From contig MNYV01000120.1 of the NCBI GenBank assembly GCA_001873285.1, forward strand, positions 1 through 43,673: DNA of 43,673 nt, written 5' to 3'. How positions within the stretch are numbered: position 1 is the first letter of the stretch; the number at the start of each line of letters is the position of its first letter. The DNA comes from Nitrospirae bacterium CG2_30_53_67 (lineage in GTDB: Bacteria; CG2-30-53-67). The translations under genes and the position numbers were made by a program. Under the pieces are notes generated by a model. That model saw nothing but the letters and a program-made list of their open reading frames with translations, was not told the DNA's origin and did not search any database. Shown here piece after piece: positions 35,659 through 43,673 of this stretch.

Positions 35659-38361
35659 ATGGATAGAATGAATTTAACCATCAACAATAAAAAAATAGCC
35701 GTACCCGCAGGGAGCACCATCCTGGAGGCGGCGCAGAGCGCCGGAATTCATATCCCCACGCTCTGTTATTATAAGCGGCTTTCCCCTTACGGAGGGTGCC
35801 GGGTTTGTATTGTCCAAGTCGAGGGGATCCCGAGGCTCGTGGCATCCTGTACCACGCCTGCGTCCGAAGGGATGGTGGTCCGCACGGATTCCGAGCAGAT
35901 TCGGAAGATCCGCAAGACCGTGGTGGAACTGATGCTCTCCAATCATCCGAACGAATGTATGCTCTGTGAGCAGAACGGCCGCTGCGAGCTGCAGGATCTG
36001 GCCTATGAGTTCGGTCTCAAGGAGATCCGTTTCCAGGGAGAGAGGAGCCGTTACGAGATCGAAAACCGGAACCCCATGATCGAGCGGGACTACAACAAGT
36101 GCATCCTCTGCGGCCGGTGCGTGCGCGTGTGCGACGAGGTCCAGGCGGTCGGCGCCGTAGACTTTTCCAAGCGCGGCTTTCATGCCAAGATCGCCTCGGA
36201 GTTCGACGGGGTGCTGAATTGCGAATTCTGCGGGAATTGTGTGGAGGCCTGTCCGGTAGGCGCGCTGACGGGCAAGATCTCCCGCTTCAAAGGGAGACCC
36301 TGGGAGGCCAAAAAGGTCAAAACCGTCTGCAACTACTGCGGGTGCGGCTGCAGCCTGATCCTGCATGCCCAGGAAGGGAAGGTCATCCGGGTCACCCACG
36401 CGGAGGGCGAGTGCGTCAATGAAGGGTTCATGTGCGTCAAGGGGAAGTTCGGGTTCGAGTATATCAGCCATCAAGACCGTCTCAAGACGCCTTTGATCAA
36501 AAAGAACGGGAGCTTCGTGGAGGCAAGCTGGGACGAGGCCCTGAAGACCGTGGCGGATAACCTGTCGAGGGTCAAGAAGGAGTACGGCAATAACAGCATC
36601 GGCGGTCTCTGTTCGGCCAAATGCACCAACGAGGAGAACTACCTCTTCCAAAAATTTATGCGCACGGCGATCGGCACCAACAATGTCGATCACTGCGCAC
36701 GGTATTGACACAGCTCCACGGTCACCGGTCTGGTGACCTCCTTCGGAAGCGGGGCCATGACCAACTCGATCTCCGAGTTTGAGCATTCCGATGCGTACTT
36801 CGTCATCGGGTCCAACATGACCGAGGCCCATCCGATCATTGCGCTGAAGCTGAAACGAGGCGCCCGGTACAACGGGGCCAAGCTCATTGTAGCCGATCCT
36901 CGGGAGATCACCCTTACGAAATATGCCGCCCTTTGGCTCCGGCATAAGCCGGGCACCGATGCCGCGCTGATCAACGGCCTCATGCACGTGATCCTTGATG
37001 AGGGCCTGGAGGATAAGGAGTTCATCGAGGCCAGGACGGAGAACATCACGGCCTTGAAAAAGGTCTTGAAAAAATACACCCCGGCTTTCACCGAGAAGGT
37101 CACCGGCGTGCCCCAGGAGAAGATCATCGAGGCGGCCCGGATCATCGGGGAGAGCGGCACGGTCGCCTTTTTCTATGCCATGGGGATCACCCAGCATATC
37201 ATGGGGACCGAGAACGTGATGTCCGTGGCCAACCTCGCCATGCTCACGGGAAATGTGGGGAGACCCGGAACAGGCGTGAACCCCCTTCGCGGCCAGAGCA
37301 ATGTTCAAGGCGCCTGTGACATGGGCGGGCTTTTCGATTATTATCCCGGGTACCAGCGGGTGGACCTGGAAGAGAACCGGAAGAAGTTCTCTGAGGCCTG
37401 GGAGTGTAATACGCTGAGCCGTGATGCCGGTCTTCCGGCCACGGCCATGATCAACGCGGCCGTGGAGGGAAAGCTCAAGGCCCTCTATGTCATGGGGGAA
37501 AACCCCCTGCTTTCGGATCCGGATATCGGGCATACGGAGAAGGGATTCAAGAACCTCGACTTTCTGGTGGTCCAGGATATCTTCATGACCGAGACCGCGG
37601 CCATGGCCGATGTGGTCCTCCCTGCCGCAAGTTATGCGGAAAAGGACGGGACCTTCACCAATACGGAACGCAGGGTGCAGCTCCTGCGCCAGGTCATCGA
37701 GCCGATCGGGGGGAGCCGGATCGACTGGAAGATCATCATGGAGATCTCCACCCGGATGGGAAGGCCCATGACCTATAAGAACACGGCGGAGATCATGGAC
37801 GAGATCGCCTCGCTCACTCCCATCTACGGCGGGATTTCCCACGAACGCCTGCAGAAGGGAGGGCTCCAGTGGCCCTGCCCGGACAAGAATCATCCGGGGA
37901 CGCCTTATCTGCACAAGGATAAATTCAGCCGGGGCAAGGGCTTCTTCTACCCCGTGGATTATCACCCCCCATCCGAACTTCCGGACCCGGAGTATCCCTT
38001 CCTGCTGACCACGGGCCGGATGCTTTCGCACTACCATACCGGGAGCATGACCCGCAGGGTCAAAGGGCTGAACGAGATCTGCCCCGAGGGGTTTATGGAA
38101 ATCCACCCCAAGGACGCGCGCAGTCTGGATATCGCCGACGGGGAAATGGTCCGTGTCTCTTCCCGAAGGGGGGCCATCACGGTCCGGGCCAAGGTGACCC
38201 GGAAAGTTCCGCCCCAGGTGGTCTATATGAATTTCCATTTTTCGGAATCGCCGGCCAACCGGCTGACCATCGCGGCCCTGGATCCCATGTCCGGGATCGC
38301 CGAGGCCAAGGTCTGCGCCGTCCGGATTGAGAAGCGGAAGCTTCAAGAGACGGCGGTGTAA
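35659..38361 (+). CDS. fdhA: Formate dehydrogenase, selenocysteine-containing catalytic subunit
   Basis: Interconverts CO2 and formate at a molybdenum or tungsten bis-MGD centre. The frame runs through an in-frame TGA at 36706-36708 that must be read as selenocysteine (residue 350): VDHCARY-Sec-HSSTVTG is the classic FdhA active site, and a SECIS hairpin follows. The 900-residue chain has a NuoG-like N terminus: [2Fe-2S] C36, C47, C50, C64, a His-Cys3 cluster near 95-112, two [4Fe-4S] ferredoxin motifs (CILCGRCVRVC and CEFCGNCVEAC near 150-205), then the [4Fe-4S] motif of the catalytic domain from C224. This layout matches soluble NAD(P)-linked FdhF2-type enzymes. AGAAGG precedes the ATG; MNLT at 35668 is an alternative start. 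Partners are the two genes upstream. Confidence 0.96.
36706..36742 (+). promoter_or_regulatory. Bacterial SECIS element with the UGA (Sec) codon of fdhA
   Basis: After the TGA, GGTCACC (36720-36726) and GGTGACC (36732-36738) form a perfect 7-bp stem with loop GGTCT. The loop begins 18 bases past the TGA and matches the GGUCU apical loop of the E. coli fdhF SECIS that binds SelB. It shows the organism has a selenocysteine system (selA, selB, selC elsewhere). Confidence 0.93.
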
Positions 38362-38376
38362 CAAAAGGAGGGCGCC

Positions 38377-38835
38377 ATGCTGCAGAAAGATATACTCCGA
38401 GTCAATCCGCTTTTCGAGGATCTGACCGATGACGACCTGGACAAGGTCATTGAGGTGATCCAGCAAAAGGAGTTTTCCGCCGGATGCGAGATCTTTGACG
38501 AATCCATGCCGGGACGGGAACTCTATATCATTCTCAAAGGAAAAGTCCGCATCATGAAGGCGACGCGGGAAGGAGAACGCCAGACCCTGAGTGTACTGAA
38601 GCCCGGGAATTTCTTTGGCGAGCTCTCCCTGCTGGACGGCCGCAAACATTCTGCGATGGCAGAGGCCGATGAAGCATCCACACTTCTCGTGATCACGAGG
38701 CAGGCCCTGGCCCAGATCGAGAAAAACCATCCCGCGGTGGCCCTGAAGGTGATCAAGAACATGGCCTTGAAGATCAGCGGCATCCTCCGCGAGATGAACG
38801 AAAAGTTTATGGAGATGGTGAATTATATGTGGTAG
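38377..38835 (+). CDS. Stand-alone cyclic-nucleotide-binding domain protein
   Basis: A 152-residue protein with one CRP-like cNMP-binding barrel: ELYIILKGKVRIM near residue 49, then the phosphate-binding cassette FFGELSLLDGRKHSAMAEA near 85-103. It ends in a helix near 130-150 and has no helix-turn-helix, so it is not a classical CRP/FNR transcription factor. AAAGGAGG stands before the ATG, 15 bases after fdhA, so the two are co-expressed. It may regulate the formate dehydrogenase by protein contact or sense a nucleotide; both are inference. Confidence 0.85.
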   Translation: MLQKDILRVNPLFEDLTDDDLDKVIEVIQQKEFSAGCEIFDESMPGRELYIILKGKVRIMKATREGERQTLSVLKPGNFFGELSLLDGRKHSAMAEADEASTLLVITRQALAQIEKNHPAVALKVIKNMALKISGILREMNEKFMEMVNYMW

Positions 38836-38845
38836 AGGGCGTGAG

Positions 38846-38943
38846 GAAGGGTCCAAGGGGCCGAGGGTTCAAGGGGTCAAGTGAACCACTCGAACCACTT
38901 GAACCCTTGAACCCTGGACCCCTCGACCCCTTGAATCCTTTTT
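38846..38943. repeat. GGGTCAAGG-type long hairpin after the fdh cassette
   Basis: Arms of about 40 bases: the left block of AAGGGTCCAAGGGGCC-type units mirrors the right block ending GACCCCTTGAATCCTT. TTTTT follows (38939-38943), so this copy could act as a terminator between the cNMP-domain gene and fhs. It lacks the 28-base ends of the TIR elements. Confidence 0.65.
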
Positions 38944-39019
38944 AAGGGTTGTTAATGCTCTGTAACGGGCTTTGTAGTCTATAGGATTTCATCAACATAA
39001 TATTGAGGAGGAAATATTT

Positions 39020-40783
39020 ATGGCATTGGATCCCAAGAAGCACGCGGACTGGCAGATCGCCGAGGATGCGGAAACAAGAATGAAGACGGTCTATCAGCTG
39101 GCGGATGAGCTGGGCCTGGAGAAGGAGGAACTGCTTCCCCATGGCCACTATGTGGCCAAGGTGGATTTTTCAAAGTTATTAAAGCGGATTGCCGACCGGC
39201 CGGACGGCAAATATATCGATGTCACGGCCATTACGCCGACACCGCTGGGGGAAGGGAAGTCCACCTCGACCATGGGGTTGACCCAGGGACTCGGCATGAG
39301 GGGAAAGAAGGTCACGGCGGCGATCCGGCAGCCATCGGGCGGTCCGACCATGAACATCAAGGGATCGGCCGCGGGCGGCGGTCTCTCCCAGTGTATCCCG
39401 CTCACCCCCTTCTCCCTGGGTCTGACAGGCGACATCAATGCCATCATGAATGCCCACAACCTGGCCATGGTCGCCCTCACCTCGAGGATGCAGCATGAGT
39501 TCAACTACGGCGACAAGGAACTGACCAAGCGTAAGCTGACGCGTCTGAACATCGATCCGAACAACGTGGAGATGGGATGGATCATGGATTTCTGCGCCCA
39601 GTCCCTCCGCAATATCATCATCGGGATCGGCGGCAAGATGGACGGCTTCATGATGCGCTCCAAGTTCGGGATCGCCGTCTCGTCCGAGATCATGGCGATC
39701 CTGGCCGTGTCCACGGATCTCAAGGACATGCGGGAGAGGATGGGCCGGATCGTGGTCGCCTACAACAAGAAGGGAGATCCCGTGACCACGACGGACCTGG
39801 AGGTGGCCGGCGCCATGACCGCCTGGATGGTGGAAGCGCTGAATCCTAACCTGCTTCAGACCATCGAAGGGCAGCCCGTTTTCGTTCATGCCGGGCCCTT
39901 TGCCAACATCGCCATCGGTCAGTCCTCGATCATTGCCGACCGGATCGGTCTGAAACTGAGTGAATACCACGTGACGGAATCGGGTTTCGGCGCCGACATC
40001 GGTTTCGAGAAGTTCTGGAACCTCAAGTGCCGCTTCTCCGGACTCAAACCCCACACGGCCGTGATCGTGGCCACCATCCGGGCCCTGAAATGCCACGGCG
40101 GCGCGCCCATCCCCGTGCCCGGGAGGCCCATGCCGGAGGAATATAAAGGGGAAAACGTGGAATGGGTGGAGAAAGGGTGCGAAAATCTCATTCATCATAT
40201 TAAAACCGTGAAGAAGGCGGGGATCAACCCCGTGGTCTGCATCAACGCCTTCAAGACCGATACCAAGAACGAGATCAAGGTCGTCCGCCGCCTGGCCGAA
40301 TCAGCCGGCGCCCGAGTGGCCGTCTCCAATCATTGGGAGAAGGGGGGCGAGGGCGCCCTTGAGTTTGCGGATGCGGTGATTGATGCCTGCAATGAACCGA
40401 ACAAGTTCAAATATCTCTATGAGCTCAAGACCCCGCTCCGCAGCCGAATCGAGATGATTGCGGAACAGGTCTACGGCGCAGACGGTGTCGAGTATTCCCA
40501 GGAGGCTCTGGACAAGGCCAAGCGGATTGAAGAGGACAAGGAGCTTTCAAAGCTTGGGACCTGCATGGTCAAGACGCACCTCAGCCTGGCGGATAATCCC
40601 ATGATCAAAGGGGTTCCCAAGGCATGGAAGCTCCGTATCCGGGACATTCTCATGTATAAGGGGGCCGGCTTTGTGGTCCCCGTAGCCGGGACCATCAGCC
40701 TGATGCCGGGCACGGCCTCGGATCCGGCGTTCCGCCGTGTGGACGTGGACGTCAAGACAGGAAAGGTCAAAGGCGTATTCTAA
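39020..40783 (+). CDS. fhs: Formate-tetrahydrofolate ligase
   Basis: Makes 10-formyl-THF from formate, ATP and THF, the second step of the methyl branch. It can also run to make ATP when acetate is oxidised. 587 residues. The P-loop-like [16 protein letters not shown] is near residue 74, [19 protein letters not shown] near 102, and FALTSRM-like [10 protein letters not shown] near 152. AGGAGG lies ahead of the ATG. Next step (FolD/FchA) is not encoded in the window. Confidence 0.97.
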   Translation: MALDPKKHADWQIAEDAETRMKTVYQLADELGLEKEELLPHGHYVAKVDFSKLLKRIADRPDGKYIDVTAITPTPLGEGKSTSTMGLTQGLGMRGKKVTAAIRQPSGGPTMNIKGSAAGGGLSQCIPLTPFSLGLTGDINAIMNAHNLAMVALTSRMQHEFNYGDKELTKRKLTRLNIDPNNVEMGWIMDFCAQSLRNIIIGIGGKMDGFMMRSKFGIAVSSEIMAILAVSTDLKDMRERMGRIVVAYNKKGDPVTTTDLEVAGAMTAWMVEALNPNLLQTIEGQPVFVHAGPFANIAIGQSSIIADRIGLKLSEYHVTESGFGADIGFEKFWNLKCRFSGLKPHTAVIVATIRALKCHGGAPIPVPGRPMPEEYKGENVEWVEKGCENLIHHIKTVKKAGINPVVCINAFKTDTKNEIKVVRRLAESAGARVAVSNHWEKGGEGALEFADAVIDACNEPNKFKYLYELKTPLRSRIEMIAEQVYGADGVEYSQEALDKAKRIEEDKELSKLGTCMVKTHLSLADNPMIKGVPKAWKLRIRDILMYKGAGFVVPVAGTISLMPGTASDPAFRRVDVDVKTGKVKGVF

Positions 40784-40853
40784 GGGACTCATGAGGCCCG
40801 CTGTTTCCGATGCCGTCAAGCTTGATGGTCGTGGGCGCTTTAGGAGATGACGC

Positions 40854-41132
40854 ATGTTCGATATGAACCGTGGATCCCGGCATACCCTTCTCCCCATCGG
40901 ATTGATGATCCTGGCCGGTATCCTGGGGAACCTCATGGCAAGCGGACTTGCCCTGGTCGTTCCACGCGGGCCCGCACACGAAATCCTGACCTTCGGCTAT
41001 GGTTTCGGGATCAATCCGCCGTGGGTCCTGGACCTTTCGGTGATGACGCTGACGTTCGGCTTCAGCCTGAAGGTGACCATCGTGGGCGCGCTCTTCATGA
41101 TTGTTGTTCTGCTTCTGTACAAAAAAATCTGA
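40854..41132 (+). CDS. Small membrane protein, DUF4321-like
   Basis: A 92-residue protein with two or three hydrophobic segments: LLPIGLMILAGILGNLMASGL near 12-32, and a C-terminal helix (VTIVGALFMIVVLLLY near 73-88). Length and pattern fit DUF4321, whose function is unknown. AGGAG lies 7 bases before the ATG. It sits between fhs and the RACo-like gene. No role in C1 metabolism can be claimed. Confidence 0.75.
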   Translation: MFDMNRGSRHTLLPIGLMILAGILGNLMASGLALVVPRGPAHEILTFGYGFGINPPWVLDLSVMTLTFGFSLKVTIVGALFMIVVLLLYKKI

Positions 41133-41142
41133 GAGGAGAGGG

Positions 41143-41194
41143 AACCGCCCTGCGATCTTCAAATGCCGTCCTATTCATGAATAGGACCACTAAG
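41143..41194. repeat. Second, partial copy of the 16.9-kb TIR repeat
   Basis: These 52 bases match 17014-17065 at roughly three quarters identity and end in the same CCACTAAG/CCACTTAG border. They include a perfect 16-base palindrome CCTATTCATGAATAGG (41170-41185). Only one end of the element is present. It lies between the DUF4321 gene and the RACo-like gene, whose ribosome site it may have replaced. Confidence 0.6.
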
Positions 41195-41205
41195 TCATAG
41201 CCGCT

Positions 41206-43125
41206 ATGAAACTTTGCAAGGTAACCTTTCTGCCTGAGACCCGAAGCGTGTCGGTTCATAGCGGGTCCACGCTCCTCAAAGCGGCCTCCATGGCCGGGGT
41301 GCATATCAATGCCTCCTGCGGGGGGGCGGGAACCTGCGGGAAATGCCGGGCCGTGGTGCAGGGCGGGAATTTCCGGACCGAGCCGAGCATCCACCTCACG
41401 CCATCGGAGATGAAGAAGGGGTATGTGCTCTCCTGCCTGACCGTGGTCCAGGGCGACCTTACGGTCGAAATCCCCAAGGAAGCGCGGAAAGGAGTCGGCG
41501 TCCGGATCGACACAGGGAGACGGCCCGGCGGTGATCTCCTGAAGATCGGGGACCGGAAGATCCGTCCCCGCACCAAAAAGGTCCACCTCCAAATCCCTCC
41601 CCCCACGTTGAGCGACAATATTTCGGATCTGGACCGCATCAAGAGGGAATTGAAAAAGGCCGGCTATAAGGATTTGGACATCACCTGCAGCCTTCCTGTG
41701 CTCCAAAAACTGGGACGGACACTTCGGGAAAGCCACTGGGACGTGACCGTCACCGTCTTCTGGAACCGGTGTGAGATCGAGATCATGGACATCGAGCCCG
41801 GCGACGTGACCCTCTCCCGGTACGGGCTGGCCGTGGACGTGGGGACCACGACCGTGGTGGCCTACCTGGTGCATCTCAACACCGGGAAGATCGTGGACGT
41901 GGAGTCGGACCTGAACGCACAGATCCGGTGCGGAGAAGACGTGATCTCCCGCATTGTTTACGCCACGGAGATCGGGACGGTGGAAGAGGTGCATAGCCTC
42001 GTGATCGAAACCATCAACGGTCTGGTCAAGCGCCTCGCGGAGAGAAACGGCATCCTTCCCGAAAGCATAGACTCCGTGGTTTCCGCGGGGAATACCACCA
42101 TGACCCATCTCCTCTACGGGATTGATCCCCGGTACATCCGGGAGGAGCCGTACATTCCCACGGTGAATCTCTTTCCGGTGATCAAGGCCCGTGAGATCGG
42201 GATCCAGGTCAACCAGAATGCCAGCATCTATTCGGTGCCGGGCACGGCCAGCTACGTGGGGGGGGACATCTCGGCCGGTATTCTCGCATCCGGAGTCTAC
42301 AAGAGCGATGCGCTGACCATTTTCATAGACATCGGGACCAACGGCGAACTCGTGCTCGGGAACAAGGACTGGATGGTGGCCGCCTCCTGTTCAGCCGGTC
42401 CCGCCTTTGAAGGCGGAGGCGTGAAGTTCGGGATGAGGGCCTCCCGCGGGGCCATCGAAGGGGTGAGGATAGACCGCGAGACCCTGGAGCCTGTCTGCCA
42501 CGTGATCGGAGACGCGGAGCCGCAGGGGATCTGCGGATCCGGGATGATTGATGTCCTGGCCGAGATGTACCTCGCGGGGATCATCGACCGGAAAGGGAGG
42601 TTTGTCGAAGGTCTCCCGACCGACCGGATCCGGCAAGGGGATACGGGCCTGGAGTATGTCCTGGTCCGTCAAGACGGGGACAAGGGGGAATCCGATATCG
42701 TCCTCACCTCTTCGGATATCGACAATATCATCCGGACCAAGGGCGCCATCTATGCCGCCTTCAAGACGCTGATCGGCGAGATGAACCTGACGTTCCAGGA
42801 TGTCGAACGGTTTATCATCGCCGGCGGGTTCGGAAACTATATCGAGATTGAAAAGGCAGTCATTATCGGACTTCTCCCGGATCTCCCGGAGGATCGCTTC
42901 CACTTCATCGGGAATTCCTCCATCATCGGGGCCTATCTGGTCCTGCTGTCCAAGGAGATGCGGCTGGATGCCGAGGAGATTGCCGGCAGGATGACCTATA
43001 TAGAACTCTCGGTCTCCCGCTCTTTCATGGACGAGTACATGTCCGCCCTGTTCCTGCCCCATACCAATATGGATGACTTCCCTTCGGTCAAGGAGATCAT
43101 CCGGAAAAGAAAAATATCAGGCTAA
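41206..43125 (+). CDS. Reductive activator of corrinoid iron-sulfur protein (RACo-like, DUF4445/ASKHA)
   Basis: An ATP-dependent activator that reduces the inactive cob(II) form of AcsCD back to cob(I). 639 residues. The N-terminal plant-type [2Fe-2S] domain has C38, C44, C47 and C77. A linker of about 100 residues follows, then the ASKHA ATPase core (LAVDVGTTTVVAYL near 207, FIDIGTNGEL near 369, and IIAGGFGNYIEIEKA near 541). No clear ribosome site precedes the ATG at 41206; the repeat just upstream may explain that. It is the last gene of the C1 region. Confidence 0.93.
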   Translation: MKLCKVTFLPETRSVSVHSGSTLLKAASMAGVHINASCGGAGTCGKCRAVVQGGNFRTEPSIHLTPSEMKKGYVLSCLTVVQGDLTVEIPKEARKGVGVRIDTGRRPGGDLLKIGDRKIRPRTKKVHLQIPPPTLSDNISDLDRIKRELKKAGYKDLDITCSLPVLQKLGRTLRESHWDVTVTVFWNRCEIEIMDIEPGDVTLSRYGLAVDVGTTTVVAYLVHLNTGKIVDVESDLNAQIRCGEDVISRIVYATEIGTVEEVHSLVIETINGLVKRLAERNGILPESIDSVVSAGNTTMTHLLYGIDPRYIREEPYIPTVNLFPVIKAREIGIQVNQNASIYSVPGTASYVGGDISAGILASGVYKSDALTIFIDIGTNGELVLGNKDWMVAASCSAGPAFEGGGVKFGMRASRGAIEGVRIDRETLEPVCHVIGDAEPQGICGSGMIDVLAEMYLAGIIDRKGRFVEGLPTDRIRQGDTGLEYVLVRQDGDKGESDIVLTSSDIDNIIRTKGAIYAAFKTLIGEMNLTFQDVERFIIAGGFGNYIEIEKAVIIGLLPDLPEDRFHFIGNSSIIGAYLVLLSKEMRLDAEEIAGRMTYIELSVSRSFMDEYMSALFLPHTNMDDFPSVKEIIRKRKISG

Positions 43126-43173
43126 GTCCTTCGATTCATAAGTGCGATTACGAGCCTATGAACTCAGGACTTA
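43123..43173 (+). other. Hairpin overlapping the end of the RACo-like gene
   Basis: TAAGTCCT (43123-43130, including the stop codon) pairs with AGGACTTA (43166-43173), with TTCATA/TATGAA inside. No U-run follows, so it may only stabilise the transcript end. The stretch to 43308 holds nothing else I can support. Confidence 0.4.
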
Positions 43174-43308
43174 AATTCATTTCTTGTGCTACCACCTTGA
43201 CTCTTCGGTCTATCTCTGCTAAGAATCTATTCGATCTCCAAGCTTTTTATAAAGCTATCCGCTTAAAATCCTATCTTCTCGCCCTGACCTTTCTAAATTC
43301 GGATTTTT

Positions 43309-43425
43309 GGAACAAATAGGGACAGCGCCCATTTTTACTTGTGGAACAAATAGGGACAGCGCCCATTTTTACTTGACTTCACAGGTGAACAAATAGGGAC
43401 AGCGCCCATTTTTACTTGACTTCAC
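43309..43425 (+). repeat. Three tandem REP-like repeats upstream of a RAYT gene
   Basis: GAACAAATAGGGACAGCGCC followed by CATTTTTACTTG occurs three times (from 43310, 43344 and 43387), with spacers of 2-12 bases. The second and third copies also share the trailing ACTTCACA. Such motifs are typical of REP sequences kept by REP-associated transposases, and one follows at once. Confidence 0.8.
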
Positions 43426-43450
43426 ATTCTGCATTGTTTACCATTGGCCC

Positions 43451-43673
43451 ATGCCGAGAATCTCCAGAGCCGTAGCTGTAGGCTTTCCTCATCACATCAC
43501 CCAAAGGGGCAATTACCGGCAGAGCGTCTTTGAAAGAAAAGACGATTACCTGTTTTATCTTGAATGGCTCAAGACATACAGCAGCAAATATTCACTCAAA
43601 ATATGGGCCTACTGCCTGATGAAGAACCACGTTCACTTCATCGCAGTGCCCATGGAGTCCGATTCCATGGCAA
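43451..43673 (+). CDS. REP-associated tyrosine transposase (RAYT, Y1_Tnp), N-terminal fragment
   Basis: The frame runs off the window after 74 residues. MPRISRAVAVGFPHHITQRG at the start and the HUH motif KNHVHF near residues 58-63 identify a Y1/TnpA_REP domain; the catalytic tyrosine would lie downstream. RAYTs process nearby REP repeats rather than moving as typical insertion sequences. The three repeats just upstream fit this. Start at the ATG 43451; no strong ribosome site. Confidence 0.85.
   Translation, partial: MPRISRAVAVGFPHHITQRGNYRQSVFERKDDYLFYLEWLKTYSSKYSLKIWAYCLMKNHVHFIAVPMESDSMA

Noticed and set aside
36706-36708. Stop codon that would split fdhA into two genes or a pseudogene
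   Set aside because: It is a selenocysteine codon with the correct active-site context and a SECIS hairpin.
35674-38856. A 1060-codon open frame on the minus strand opposite fdhA
   Set aside because: It mirrors the codons of fdhA, gives a His/Asp/Gly/Leu-rich low-similarity protein, and reflects high GC. Similar long shadows oppose acsB (27461-29020) and sat (609-1775).
43309-43425. CRISPR array
   Set aside because: Only three repeats, spacers of 2-12 bases and no cas genes; they fit REP sequences next to a RAYT.

Overview
The window comes from an anaerobic sulfate-reducing bacterium that also carries almost a whole Wood-Ljungdahl (reductive acetyl-CoA) pathway. The sulfate-activation genes (sat, aprBA, qmoABC), a selenocysteine formate dehydrogenase and a bacterial-type CO dehydrogenase/acetyl-CoA synthase fit an autotrophic or acetate-oxidising member of the Desulfobacterota, or a similar lineage such as Nitrospirota. 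The sequence alone does not settle the phylum. Most genes are GC-rich (65% in a 60-base sample inside qmoB). The apr/ykgJ block at 6.7-11.2 kb is clearly poorer in GC (47% and 35% in two 60-base samples).

Layout, left half. Bases 2-403 hold the tail of a type III restriction subunit. It converges, through a shared terminator, on a leftward sulfate-activation cluster, transcribed aprB-aprA-ykgJ-ykgJ-qmoA-qmoB-qmoC-sat (11.15 to 0.59 kb). Next come a leftward HD-domain/HIT pair, a rightward methyltransferase, a tRNA-Gly(CCC) with its own promoter and terminator, and a ZnuABC-type metal transporter (14.3-16.9 kb).

Layout, right half. From 17.4 to 43.1 kb everything points right: folE, metV, metF, panB, thyX, cooC, a DUF2520 dehydrogenase, acsE, acsD, acsC, a 49-codon ORF, acsB, acsA, a NuoE-like protein, a NuoF-GltD fusion, Sec-containing fdhA, a cNMP-domain protein, fhs, a DUF4321 membrane protein, and the corrinoid-protein activator. 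The window ends in REP-like repeats and the start of a REP-associated transposase.

How the genes work together. FdhA with its NuoE-like and NuoF-GltD partners would link CO2/formate to NAD(P)(H) and probably ferredoxin. Fhs makes formyl-THF, and MetF with MetV makes methyl-THF. AcsE passes the methyl group to the corrinoid protein AcsCD, and AcsB joins it to CO made by AcsA. CooC (nickel) and the RACo-like protein (cobalt reduction) maintain the metal centres. The only carbon-pathway step I do not see is methenyl-THF cyclohydrolase/methylene-THF dehydrogenase (FolD/FchA). Sat, Apr and Qmo carry sulfate to sulfite; dsr genes are not in the window. The pathway could run either way.

The most unusual features are: (1) a single chain with both a NuoF NADH site and a GltD/NfnB-like dinucleotide site, in a formate dehydrogenase cassette whose first gene overlaps acsA; (2) two short non-coding elements with matching 28-base terminal inverted repeats and 8-base target duplications, on either side of metF; (3) a leader before metV that can fold in mutually exclusive ways; (4) an unannotated 49-codon ORF overlapping the end of acsC and running almost to acsB; (5) two YkgJ proteins between apr and qmo in a block of different base composition.
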